In this document: positions 23,985-35,244 of the stretch, in pieces | Layout of the letters: each line of letters opens with the position of its first letter | Numbering within the stretch: position 1 is the first letter of the stretch | NCBI GenBank assembly: GCA_021014325.1 | Contig: CM037460.1 | Span: 19,560,044-19,624,043 of the forward strand | Direction of reading: 5' to 3' | Length of the DNA: 64,000 bases | DNA from: Plazaster borealis | Taxonomy: Eukaryota > Echinodermata > Asteroidea > Forcipulatida > Labidiasteridae | The notes under the pieces: model-generated | Told to the model about the DNA's origin: nothing | Database searches by the model: none | What the model saw: the letters and a program-made list of their open reading frames with translations, nothing else | Made by a program: the position numbers and the translations under genes

Positions 23985-24780
23985 TCTAAAAGAATCCTAT
24001 AAGAGAAATCAGATAGGAGCTGGCGAAAAACCTATAAGAATCCTATAGGAATCCTATACATAAATCATATTGGAATTCGTGACAAAAAACCCTTAAGAAT
24101 CCTATAGATAAATCATATAGGAAGTGACGAAAAACTAGTATAAGAACCCTATATGAATCCTATAGATAAATCATATAGGAAGTGACGAAAAACCTACAAG
24201 AATCCTATAGGAATCCTATGGATAAATCATTTATAGGAAGTGACGAAAAACCTATAAGAACCCCTTATAAATCATATCGATAAATCATAAAGGAAGTGAC
24301 GAAAAACCTATAAGAACCCTATAGGAATCCTATAGATACATCATATAGGAAGTGACGAAAAACCTATAAGAATCCTATAGGAATCATATATAGATAAATC
24401 ATAAATAGGAAGTGACGAAAAACCTATAAGAACCCCTTATCAATCCTATAGATAAAACATAAAGGAAGTGACGAAAAACCTATAAGAACCCTATAGGAAT
24501 CCCATATAGATAAATCATATATAGGAAGTGACGAAAAACCTACAAGAATCCTATAGGAATCCTATATAGATAAATCATAAAGGAAGTGACGAAAAACCTA
24601 TAAGAACCCTATTAGGAATCCTATAGATAAATCATATAGAGGAAAAGACGAAAAACCTTTAAGAATTTTATATGAATCATATAGATAAATCACGTAGGGA
24701 GTGACGAAGAACCTATAAGAATGTTTTAGGATTCCTATAAGATAAATCCTATATGGGATTCTATAGGATTTTTTTATAGG
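23985..24780. repeat. AT-rich ~60-bp minisatellite, about 13 units
   Basis: The unit contains aatcctatag, gataaatcatataggaagtg and acgaaaaacctataagaa. Units vary in length and sequence. No open frame of note. Confidence 0.9.
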
Positions 24781-24787
24781 ATTCCTA

Positions 24788-25009
24788 CTAAACTTTTTTT
24801 TTATGAGGGGATCTCTGAAGATATTGGTTGACGGAGTGTGGCAGGGCTGTGAGTTTATTCCAAATGGCAGGTGCGGCCTTGAACAAAGGTGGGCTGACCA
24901 TAGCGAACAGTTCTATTCTTGGTTCCACCAACATATGAACCCGAAGATCTAAGAACTTGACCTGTTTTTTGAGGAAGATAATCTCATTGATAGGAGCGCG
25001 ACTATGCAT
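24788..25009 (-). mobile_element. LINE reverse-transcriptase C-terminal fragment
   Basis: Minus-strand reading contains RIELFAMVSPPLFKAAPAIW followed by NKLTALPHSV. This matches the R-x-FSVAAPRLWNSLP signature seen at the very end of many CR1/L2/RTE-type ORF2 proteins. Only the last ~60 residues survive. Confidence 0.6.
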
Positions 25010-25069
25010 GATCTCAATGACTAGAAGGTAGTTCTTATATGGTTTTTTTTAGGCATTGCATGGTGAGGT

Positions 25070-25365
25070 ATCAATGTATGTTCGGTTTGCGGATGTGTAT
25101 ATCTACTCTGCTGTAGATTTTGTTCTTTGAGAACTTGTCTAGCTATTTATTCTTCTGCCGCGGAGTAGATTTCGGAAGGTAGGAAATCGGCCGGGACTAC
25201 TACCGGATCGAGGGGACTTTCGTTATTAACTTCACTGCCGCAGAAGGAGTTCTTTTAGTGGATCTAGGGGACTTCTCGTTATTAACTTCACTGCCGCAGA
25301 GTGCGTTCTTAATAGGTCCAAACGTTTCGACTAGCCTGCTCTAGTCATCGTCAGGAGACTTGCAA
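25070..25365 (-). mobile_element. Penelope-like element terminal fragment
   Basis: Includes aacttgtct, gccgcggagtagatttcgga, ggtaggaaatcggccgggac and, at 25323-25358, cgtttcgactagc then ctagtcatcgtcagga. Read on the minus strand this gives a perfect 6-bp stem (gactag/ctagtc) between ctgacga and gaaac, which resembles the hammerhead ribozyme motifs described in Penelope-like retroelements. A related block lies at 47625-47860. Confidence 0.45.
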
Positions 25366-26840
25366 ATCTAGAAGGTTCATATTTCACGTTCGAACTTGAG
25401 CCGTGAAAAAATCGAAATTTACACTTCGGTTATGGCATCTGTATAACCGTGCATAAACAAAATCATAAAAACTCTCATTGAACAACAGCAAATTCATGGA
25501 ACTGAAATACATGATTTGAAAATGTACAATATAGTGAATAATACCGAAAGCATGGCACCTGAGCATTGCCACTAAAAATGTCTAATGTTTTGAATGTTTT
25601 CAAAGTTAATTCTTGACACGCTGATTCGCTTACTTTCCATCATGTTAAACCCAGGGTCGACGCCTTTAAGTATTGTGGTCTGCTCTAAAACGTTTTCCGC
25701 CCTAAAATGTTTTCTGTGCTTGATATAGTGAGACGAGAACGACGATAATCACACAACCTTTTAATATTTGTTGAACCTTTTTATACAATCCCATCCATTT
25801 TTTTTATAACAATGCTTAGTTTGTATAGTCACGCTTCTGCTGTAATGACCCAGTTGTTAACTATACCGTATAGTATGTAAAGCTGCCTTCTGACGCTGTA
25901 AAAATGAATTAGTAGCTCTTTTAGCTTTTTTCTTGCATGTTTTTTTTAGTGTCTTTTATGGTCTACAGTCTTGTTTATAGGGATTTTCCTGTGGTGGGTT
26001 TTTTTTTTTTGCCTTTCTGTCTTTTGTCTGCATGCCTGTCTGTCTTCTGTATGTTTGTTTTGTGTTAGTTTTTGTCGTTGTTTTTTGGGGGTCGTTTGGG
26101 GTGTTTGTTTGTTTGTTTGTTGTGTATTTTGTTTTGTGAGGGTGTTTGGTTTGAATCAATTTCATCAAAATATTTGGTAACAATGTTTTTAGTATTGTAA
26201 ATTTTGTTTTGTATGACCAGGGGCTTGTGGAAGACACATCTTCTCGATGACAGTTTTTAAAAACTGTACTTCCCTAGACTACTCCTGATCAAGATGTTTT
26301 TATTGTCCGAAGATTCCAAATTAAAATAATAACTTAAAGCAGGCAGTGGCGGCAGGAGTCTAGCGTTGTGGATCTCACAATACCCCTGATATTAAAACCA
26401 TGGAATCTCTGACAGATAATGTTTGCGTGTTCTTCGGGGTTTCACTCTTTCAATTTACTTAATAAATCAACCCCAAACTTTGTTTGCGAATCGTTAAAAC
26501 AACTACAGAATGTTCGCAGACATGGGAGAGAGTGCAAATAACGAACAGTACTGTAATCAAACGTTATAGTGCACACTATTTGAAAGACGAATTTGTGTTA
26601 TGTGCACTCTATATTCTATCCGTGACCATTCTTTAGTTGCGATATCAAAATGCAGATCTCGATCGCGCCAGGTAAAATGCTTTCTAGTTCGTGCTCGAGG
26701 ATGTAAGTGATACGCAAATGAAACACTTCACGAATGTTTTTAATGGGCGATAAGAAGTGGAGACATATCAGTGTTTTGATCATTATCCTTTCCCTCCCCA
26801 ACCACCGTCGTCCTCCCCCCCCCCCCTATCTCTCTCTCTC
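25366..26840. other. Intronic; T/G-rich tract, no gene
   Basis: About 25925-26160 is T-rich with many gttt repeats, which keeps short frames open on both strands without family character. A C-run followed by a TC repeat lies at about 26814-26841. Nothing else recognised. Confidence 0.35.
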
Positions 26841-27305
26841 TACACTCTAAAAACTCCCGGATCAGGCCGGATCCGGTGCCGTGTTACGGGGCCTGATCCA
26901 TTTCTGGGTCAGTATGATCCGGAATCTGTGTTAAAATGACCCAGAAATGGTTCAAAATTCACCCAGAATCCGGGTCCATTTTTTGACCACTTTCTGGGTC
27001 AGCTCGACCCAGAAGTGGGTCAGGCCCCCTGGTACCCGGAATCCGGGTCAATTGACCATATTTTTGACCGCGTGAGGGCGCTTTCTTCAGGGAATGTCTT
27101 GCAACACAATTACAGTTTCATCTTAGTTTTATTGCCTGTATGTAGTTTTCTTGCATCAATGACGAAATACATAAACATAATAATATCAAAAAATAAAATA
27201 AAAATTGTTGTTTACTTGTTTTTCATCACGTAAAAATTGGTCCACAAACGCCCTCACGCGGTCAAAAATACGGCGAATTCTGACCCGGGAGGTTTTTAGA
27301 GTGTA
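26841..27305. mobile_element. GGGTCA-rich foldback element with perfect ends
   Basis: Left end tacactctaaaaactcccgg and right end gggaggtttttagagtgta are inverse (one-base difference). The inside is packed with palindromic tgacccagaa / tgggtca units. A second nested inversion, tttttgaccgcgtgagggcg (27059 on) against cgccctcacgcggtcaaaaa (27249 on), brackets the centre. Confidence 0.8.
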
Positions 27306-27595
27306 TTCCCGAGTAGATCCGATTTCTACTAAAGACTGAACACAAAATGATCGAAAAAACAACAACCTTAGTTTCAATCTGCTGAAAGCTCACTGGTGAA
27401 TTGGTAGTTCAAACCACCCCCCCCCGAGAAGTTATATTTTTACCCCAGCGTCTAGAAAATAGCACCTAAAGACCCAGTTGCTTATTTCGATTGTGGTAGT
27501 CAAATAAGCACGTACACGACCGTGTACAAATACCTGGGCAAAACATTAACCGTTTTTTCTTTGTTCTCACATTTTGGATACAGTCAACAACAAAA
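27306..27595. other. Intronic, no feature recognised
   Basis: Separates two GGGTCA elements; contains a C-run at about 27416. No gene seen. Confidence 0.3.
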
Positions 27596-27830
27596 AAATT
27601 CTGCGTCAGCACTGACCTGAATTCCTGGTCACAGGGGGCTTGACCCATTTAGGGGTCAGATATGACCCGGATTCTGTATTCAATTTACCCGGAACTACGT
27701 CAAACAGACGAATAATCCGGGTCAGTATCCCCATTATTAACCAGTTTCTGGGTCAGCCTGACCAGAAATGGGTCAGGACCCAGGGATTTAGAATCCGGGT
27801 CAATTCTGACCCAGGGGGTCTTTATATTTT
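27596..27830. mobile_element. GGGTCA-rich element, degraded
   Basis: Repeats of gacccggattc, ctgggtcag and agaaatgggtcagg as in 26841-27305, without intact ends. Confidence 0.6.
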
Positions 27831-29220
27831 ATTTGATGAAATCTTGACAGGTTTTACGTTTTTTTGTTGAAACCTGGAAGAGGAAGATAAATAACTCTTC
27901 ATAAGAATAAAGAAGACAAATTATGCATAGTTGTATCCCTTTAAAATGTACGTTCGCAGTGAGGGTGTAATATATCAATGGTTGCTCCATTTACTGGCGC
28001 GTATGTTGAACAAGACAAATGTCCTCAATTTATCTCTGCTCGTGTTGCTATTTTTGTTTATGCCATAATGATTAATTACGTATGACAAAGGCATGTGTGA
28101 AAATTGATTCATGCACTAGTTTTAGTCGTGTATAAAAAAAACCTTTATTATTATTTGCAAAATGTTACCCGTAATGTACTGTTTTCCAAACAATGGGTGT
28201 TTATTCAGCCTCACGCGTGACCTTTGTATTGTGGCACTATACGTCCGTGTGCAAATGGGGTCGTGCTTGTTCAGTTAAAATGTTGCTCACGCACGGTCGA
28301 TAGTGTTTTAGTACTCCATGGTAGGACCTACTTTATTGATGATGGTTAGGAAAGAGCTACTGACATTTTAATTTGACAGTGAGTGGTTTGATTTTGTGTT
28401 TTTTATAAAATTGTGTACACATTATTGTTTAATTTTATATTATTATTTATTTATTTATTTATTTACATTTACGTATTGGCAATTGCCCTGAGAGGTAAAC
28501 TCTTCTGAAATGCTTGTGTTCGACAACAATTCTGTTTCACAACTCGGTTCATATTTCGAATTAATCTGCATCGAAACAGAAACGTGTGGAAAACCTTTGA
28601 CAACACAGATTAAAACGAGATTTTTTCGAATACATGACTACTATTATTGGATTGAATTCCATCAGCCTGGTTATAGTCAAGACGCCCCAGAGGATTGGAA
28701 CGAATACTGCCGCCCCCCCCCCCCTCCTCCCCGCCAGAAAGAAAAATAAATAAATAAAAAACGGGTGTATTATTCCAATAAGATGGCAGTGACGTCATCT
28801 TATGACGTCTATGAGTCATTAATTCTCCACGGAAATATTTGTTGAAAGTTGGAACACGTTCTTGTTACGCGGGCAAGTATTTGATTTCGACTTTACAATT
28901 CTTCCGTCCAATGTTTATCTTCAGCGATTCAATATTTGAGGCTGCTTGGCCTCCCGTTTGTCATAAATATGTTCTCTAATTGCGGGTCCTTTGTCATTAC
29001 TGATTTTCATGTTTCACTTTTCATGTTTTTGAAACCTGATATTACTTGGCGCCGATATTTTGACAGGCAGATGTAAATTGAAAGATTACGGAGAAGTTAA
29101 GTACCATGTACATGTAAATTCATGTAATGCAACCTACAACCTAAACCATAAACCATTGCTCTATGTTGTGATCAAGTGTAGTTCCCGGCATCTTGTTGTT
29201 CAAAATTTACTGAGAGCGTG
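27831..29220. other. Intronic, no gene
   Basis: A (ttta)n microsatellite at about 28438-28465 and a C-run at about 28711-28724. A tgacgtcatcttatgacgtc pair lies at 28790-28808. No coding features supported. Confidence 0.35.
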
Positions 29221-29223
29221 TGT

Positions 29224-29947
29224 ACACTCTCAAAAATCCCCGGGTCAAAATTGATCCGGATTCTGGGTCACAGGGGGACCTGACCAAATCCCCGGGTCAA
29301 AATTGATCCGGATTCTGTGTCACAGGGGGACCTGACCAAATCCCCGGGTCAAAATTGATCCGGATTCCGGGTCACAGGGGGACCTGACCAAATCCCCGGG
29401 TCAAAATTGATCCGGATTCTGGGTCACAGGGGGACCTGACCAAATCCCCGGGTCAAAATTGATCCGGATTCTGGGTCACAGGGGGACCTGACCAAATCCC
29501 CGGGTCAAAATTGATCCGGATTCTGGGTCACAGGGAGACCTGACCAAATCCCCGGGTAAAAATTGATCCGGATTCTGGGTCACAGGGGGACCTGACCAAA
29601 TCCCCGGGTCAAAATTGATCCGGATTCCGGGTCACAGGGGGACCTGACCAAATCCCCGGGTCAAAATTGATCCGGATTCTGGGTCACAGGGGGACCTGAC
29701 CAAATCCCCGGGTCAAAATTGATCCGGATTCTGGGTCCAAGGAGGACCTGGCCAAATTCTGGGTCAGACAGACCCGTAAATTAGTTTTTAAAAATTTGGG
29801 ATTATAGTTCGGATTCTTTGTCAGTTTGACCCATTCCTGGGTCATTTTAAATAGATTCCGGGTCATACTGACCCAGAACTGGGTCAAGCCCACTGAGACT
29901 CGGAACCGGGTCAGTTCTGACCCAGGAGGCACACAGAGGACCGGGCG
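29224..29947. mobile_element. GGGTCA-rich element with an internal 10 x 52-bp array
   Basis: Starts tacactctcaaaaatccccg. From about 29236 to 29755 a 52-bp unit (ccccgggtcaaaattgatcc, then ggattctgggtcac, then agggggacctgaccaaat) is repeated ten times with few changes. It continues with non-repeated GGGTCA palindromes to gacccaggaggcacacagag. Same family as 26841-27305, expanded internally. Confidence 0.85.
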
Positions 29948-31920
29948 ATGTTTTAAGTCGGTGACGTCATTGGTAGCATTTTGTATACAAAAGTAATGGG
30001 GCTTGTTTAAAAAAAATAATAAAATATGCTGAAACAATCGAAAAGAAAAGGAGAAGTGTTCTTTTATGCATTTATCAGTTTGTGTATCCCGTTTATATTG
30101 TTGTTTTCATTCGCGACCAATGTCCACAAGTCTTTTATAAGTACAGCCCGCATTGTAATCCCAGACTTTAATATAATCCGTCTCGCCCGTTCAGGTAACT
30201 TAACCCGTCAGACGCACGGAGCTCGATCTGACAACTAGCTTACCTGAAATGCGAATCAATCTTAGTTGCTAAGCAAAGTGTGATGTCACAAAACAGGTCA
30301 CTGTAGTCATACTGACAACTCATCTTATTAAGATGAATCTTAGTGTTTTCTGAAGAAATCAACCCCCATAAATTACTTTGTGTACACCTCGCACATTCAA
30401 TCATTCAACACCCGACTCTCGTTGAAACTAGAATGCAGTGAATTTTTAACAAATCCAGGGCCCGATTTCATGGAGCTGTTTTAGCAGAAAATATTGCTTA
30501 ACCATTTTCTTCTAAGCAGAAATGAGCAGGATACCAGTCACAAATTCTACAATGGTAGTTTGCGCGGTAACTTTTTTTCTGGTAAGCATAATTTTGTTTT
30601 GCTTAGCAACTTATTGTGCTTAAGAAAATCTATGAAATTGGGCACAGGGCGGTTTGTTGTTGGTTTTTGTTGTTGTTGTTGTTGTTGCTGTTGCTGGTGA
30701 TGTTGTTGTCGTTGTTGTCGCAAATTCTTCTGGAAAGTCCTTGACGGTCTAAAGGTAATTATGATATGTTTTTCTGTGGATGAAAATGTTCTGTTGATGT
30801 CATATTTTAACATATTAATACGTGATATATCTAACTCCAGGGTTGACCATAACAGTGCCCGTTTGCATAGCAACGAGATAACTCTGACCCCATAACCGAT
30901 ACCAATTTAATTTGACACGATTTCTTTTCTCCGAAAATTGAATTATTATGCTTTTATTGTTGGGGCAATAACACAGATAATTTAATATAAATGCACGGGT
31001 AACTATTAGTTCGTTACAAAGATTCTATGTTCAAAACTTCCAAGGTTTCTGTGCATACAATTTAACCACCTTTATTTCTTACGCCCAAGTTTGTTGTTGG
31101 GTTTTTCTTCTTTTTGTAACGGCCAATGATAACAATGTATTTTAATGTTGTTGTAAATGTTGAATTTTTTAACAGAAAGCAGCCCGAATTATTAAGTGTC
31201 TCCAAAAGAATTTGGCTGACAACATCACAAAGTACATAATTTGATTTGTTGACACAATATTCAAACCCAAGCTTTTTGATCAGAACAATTGCAGAAGAGG
31301 CGCTGGATTTCCGCATGGAAAAAGAAAAAGAAACAATTTGTTTGTCGATGCAGTACAGTATTCAACAAAGGGATAAAACATTTGATTAAGTGTTCTTTCA
31401 ATATCGTAGTAAGAAGTAGGCCTATACATATACTTAACAAACGACAACCGTGAACAATTTAATCCAATAAATGTTTTTGCGAGACAGCTTTGAATGGTAG
31501 TCTAAATGCATTTTGTGCTTGTAAGTCTCATCACTGGCAGCTCTTTTCAGAGCCGTGCATCATCTCCAGAAAAAAATTGTATAAGATTCAATGGATATAC
31601 CCTGCGCAGTGACACGCTGTATAGCTGACAGCACAAAATCACTTTTAGTTAGGAACCATTATTATTTCTTTTTTATCAAACAATTTAATTTTGTGTATGG
31701 TGTATCCTCATATCAACGCAAACAAACAGGAAACAATTCACTTGTCTCAGACATTCTGTTCAGCCTATTCAGTTGTCCCAATGCGTTTGTTCACAATCAA
31801 TCCCTGGGCCTGGGGTCATAAATAGGCCTACTGTAAAAAAAACCTAAACAAAACAGCTAGCCTCTCAAGATAAAGTGGGGGGTTGGGGTGCATTTTTTTT
31901 TTTTTTTATATGTTTTTTTT
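29948..31920. other. Intronic; partial gggccca element and TTG microsatellite
   Basis: About 30460-30645 resembles the gggccca foldback family (gggcccgatttcatggagct ... ctatgaaattgggcaca) but has a different centre shared with 34350-34500 (gcaggataccagtcaca). A (ttg)n tract at 30656-30721 gives a polyglutamine-like chance frame on the minus strand. No gene. Confidence 0.5.
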
Positions 31921-31925
31921 TTTTT

Positions 31926-32296
31926 GGACACCTTTGGTAATTGTCAAAGACCAGTCTTCTCACTTGGTGTACTCCAACATATGCACAAAATAACAAACCT
32001 GTGAACATTTGAACTCAATTGGTCTTCGAAGTTGCGAGATAATAATGGAAGAAAAAACACCCTTGTCACACGAAGTTGTGTGCTTTCAGATGTGATTTCG
32101 AGACCTCACGCGTGAGGTCTCGAAATGAATTCAAATATTTTACTGAGAAATTACTTTTTTCTCAAAAACGACGTTACTTCAGAGGGAGCCGTTTCTCACA
32201 ATGTTTTATACTATCAACAGCTCTCCATTGATCGTTACCAAGTAAGTTTTTATGCTAACAACTATTTTGAGTAATTACCAATAGTGTCCAGTGCCT
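31926..32296. mobile_element. TTAA-type MITE, subfamily 1, eroded left end
   Basis: Contains ttgtcaaagaccagtcttct, ggtcttcgaagttgcgaga and ttactttttctcaaaaacga. The right end gtgtccagtgcct is followed by TTAA (32297-32300). The central part differs from other copies: a palindrome cgagacctcacgcgtgaggtctcg replaces the cttcttgcaagaag hairpin. Confidence 0.75.
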
Positions 32297-32407
32297 TTAA
32301 TCTACAGACCCTCAGAAGAGAAAAAGTTCAAGAAGATGTTTTAAAAAGTTTTTATATATGCCAATATATATTTTGTTTTATTGGTGCAAACAGTGCGTTT
32401 TCCGTAA

Positions 32408-32784
32408 AGGGTCTGTATAAGTTTGGTAATGACTCTGAAAATTAATGGCAATAGAAAACTTACTTGGTAAGAAGTACAGCAGCTTTGGGTAGTATAATGC
32501 ATTTTGAGAAACTTTTCACTTCGAAGTACTGCGGTTATGGAAAAAGATATCACTTTTTTATCCCCAACAAATTGAATCTGAGAAGCGTTACTGCAGTAAC
32601 GTTTCTCAGATTGTGTATTCCAATTGCAGATTATTCTTCCTGCGTGGAAATTTTCGGCAATATCTCTAAAACGCTACCACCTTTTGAAATGAAATTTTCA
32701 CGGGTTAGTTTTATGGTATATATCTACAACTATATAGGATTGAAACAAACAATGGGTTCCAATTACCAAGCGTATACAATCCCT
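32408..32784. mobile_element. TTAA-type MITE, subfamily 2
   Basis: Starts agggtctgtataagtttggt and ends accaagcgtatacaatccct before TTAA (32785-32788). Centre aatctgagaagcgttactgc / gcagtaacgtttctcagatt is a clear hairpin. Confidence 0.85.
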
Positions 32785-33185
32785 TTAAGACTGTTGGTTA
32801 CAGATGCCTATTGAGCAGTGTATATTTTGATCATTAAGCTCGCAGCGCTAAGCCGCAAAGCATCGAGTCATAGAAACATTCTTTGTAAAATTAAACAATT
32901 ATAATTACGCTCATCCAGTTATCTTTAAATTATGAATCACTGAAGGTCGATAAGCTTATCAAGTAGAAATAACTCCCCTGTGGATAATTGGTTTAAATCA
33001 CTTTCATGAGCTTTCAATAATGGATGTATCTGTCTGGTAATGTAACCAAGGAATCCTCAAAAGTGCCTCTCAGGGTCAGGGCCCTATTGAATTTAGAAAT
33101 GTGGACAAGTCGTTAAATGTTTGTCTCGATGATAGCTTTCTGACTCTCTCCGCAATTCTCTATATATTTTAATAGAGCTGATTAA

Positions 33186-33895
33186 AGGCAGCGTGTACTT
33201 TTGGTAAATACTTCACAAATTAAAGAGTGGTTCTAAGATGCTCCGAAATGTTTAGTTTTTACTTTTTTCCAATAAATGGATTCCCAAGAAATAAATAAAA
33301 ATTATTATGAGTCCCTTATCTCACGCCAAAACAGGGTAAAAATGCCTTTTTCTCGAAACACTCCCAGCCAAAAATCTGAAAAACGCGAGGTCAAACAAAC
33401 CCCGCGACGAAGGACTCGTGACGTCATCGGTGGCTAGTTAGTTTGGACTTGCCTATATAATGAATGTACGGAGCTATAAACGCAAATACACCGCCAAACT
33501 TCACCATTTGCAATCAATACGGCCATATATGTGACCCTTTGATGGACGATCCAACAGATACAAAATCATCAAGCCAATTTACAACGGATTGTGATTTGGG
33601 GATTTTCGTTCTTTGAGTAGGCAAGGCGATTTCGCAGCTCGGCTTGATTTTTAGGACATCGATCTACATGTTGCATATAGACTGGTGCTCTGTTTATGTA
33701 ATGTTATTTCTATGGCGAGGCATGCTTTTGTTTCCCCCAAAAAGAGGCGTTTATAATGTGTGTGTGTGTCAGAAGCTGACCGTGTGTTTCTAGCCACCGA
33801 TGACGTCAAGGGGTCAATGCATATCATTATCATAGATAAGCAGTTTTTGACTCTCGCGCGGAGAGGGGCATTTTTGACTTGAATTATTTATTACT
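33186..33895. mobile_element. Foldback element beginning at TTAA
   Basis: Starts aggcagcgtgtacttttggt after TTAA (33182-33185), like the TTAA families. Inside, gacgtcatcggtggctag (about 33420) is inverted as ctagccaccgatgacgtc (about 33790), bracketing about 350 bp. The right terminus is not clear. Confidence 0.55.
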
Positions 33896-33999
33896 TAGTG
33901 CAAATTGTAAGTGTTAAAATAGTTATTAACCGGTATCTATGATGTCTATTCGGCCTTAAAAAGGTAATAATTAAAATATTGAGAGCATCCTAGAACTGC

Positions 34000-34346
34000 T
34001 CGTTAATTACCATAACAACTTACTTGGTAAAGAGCACTGAGAGCTGTTGATAAACCATTGTTAGAAACGACCCCCTTTGAAGTAATGTAGTTTTAGAGAA
34101 AGAGGTAATTTTTCACCAATAAATTTAAATTTGAGAAAGGCTTCAGGCATGAAGCCTTTCTCAGGCATCTGAAAGCAACAATTCTATGCAACAAGTGTTT
34201 TTTTTTTTCCTTTCATTATTTTCTTGCAACTTCGATGACCAATTGAGCCCAAATTTTCAGAGGGTTTTATTTCATGCATATTAACGGTTGGGATACACCA
34301 AGTGAGGATGCTGGTCTTTGACAACTACCAAAAGTATACCATGCCT
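34000..34346. mobile_element. TTAA-type MITE, subfamily 1, eroded left end
   Basis: Contains aacttacttggtaaagagca, gctgttgataaaccattgt, a central hairpin aggcttcaggcatgaagcct and the right end accaaaagtataccatgcct, followed by TTAA (34347-34350). A gggccca-family-like fragment follows directly (34351-34500). Confidence 0.7.
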
Positions 34347-34599
34347 TTAAAGCAGAAATTAGTGCTTGAAAATTTTCTTCTAAGCAACATAAGCAGGATA
34401 CCAGTCACAGATTGTACATGTGACATGCTATTTTGGCTGGTATACCTTAATCTGGTAAGTATAATTTTTGCGCTTAAGCAGATCTATGAAACTGGGCTCA
34501 GTTGGTATGATAATACATGTGGAAAGAGAGAAAGAGAGAAAGAGCGACAATGCAAAACAAGTTTCGTCTGAATACTGCCATGCGAGAAAAAAGTCCCTC

Positions 34600-35095
34600 A
34601 CTATTCAGTTTCTTATTTCGATTCGCTAAATTGAAATAAGCAAAATAGTGTACAAGTGGAAAACTTCAACCGTGATTTTCTTGGAATTGTGACTTCCAAT
34701 GTTTTGTTTTTTTTATGCGACTGTAACGTCTTCCGGGAAATATTGGTATTATTGGCAGAAGCGACGGGTCTAATATAACAATTGGTACACGATTGGTAGA
34801 GTTGGACAAAATATCCACAGAAAACATGCAATGCCTTGATTCCACTGGTGGATATTACTCTATTTCACTGATTTATGAGTCGTTGGCTGGTTACCAGTGA
34901 TATGTGCACAACGTGTGCAAAATGGTTGTTAGTTTTTCACTTCGGTCGTGTGAAAGCTTGCTAAATCAGTCATGTACGATGACAACAAATAAACAAAAGT
35001 GTGAACTTCATAATCAGTCAGCTTTCACACTAAAATTAATCAATGATGTTTTTACCCTTACCAATTCTGTGTGATACCTTTAAGTTGTGTGGTTA
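34600..35095. repeat. Degraded dispersed repeat
   Basis: Ends ttaccaattctgtgtgatac-cctttaa and holds ttcacttcggtcgtgtgaaa with cagtcagctttcacactaaa further right. Similar wording occurs at 2370-2720 (cagtaagctttcagactaaa) and at 50019-50361. Confidence 0.4.
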
Positions 35096-35244
35096 TCGTA
35101 AATCAATGGAGTGAAATGTCTTTACTTTTTCCCAAAATAATCACTGAAAGGCGTCAGAACGGTTGAACTTTCTCCGAATTTATGCACACGTGGGTGTCAC
35201 GTTCCCATTGCCATCCATAACTGCCATGGGAATTGCGCAGTTGG

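Noticed and set aside
23985..24780. Possible CRISPR-like array
   Set aside because: Units are degenerate, vary in length, have no unique spacers, and the context is eukaryotic; it is a minisatellite.
25956..26237. Frames on both strands at a T/G-rich tract
   Set aside because: Low-complexity sequence lacking stops; composition alone explains them.
30547..30873. Minus-strand polyglutamine-like frame
   Set aside because: Produced by a (ttg)n microsatellite within a partial foldback element; no conserved domain.
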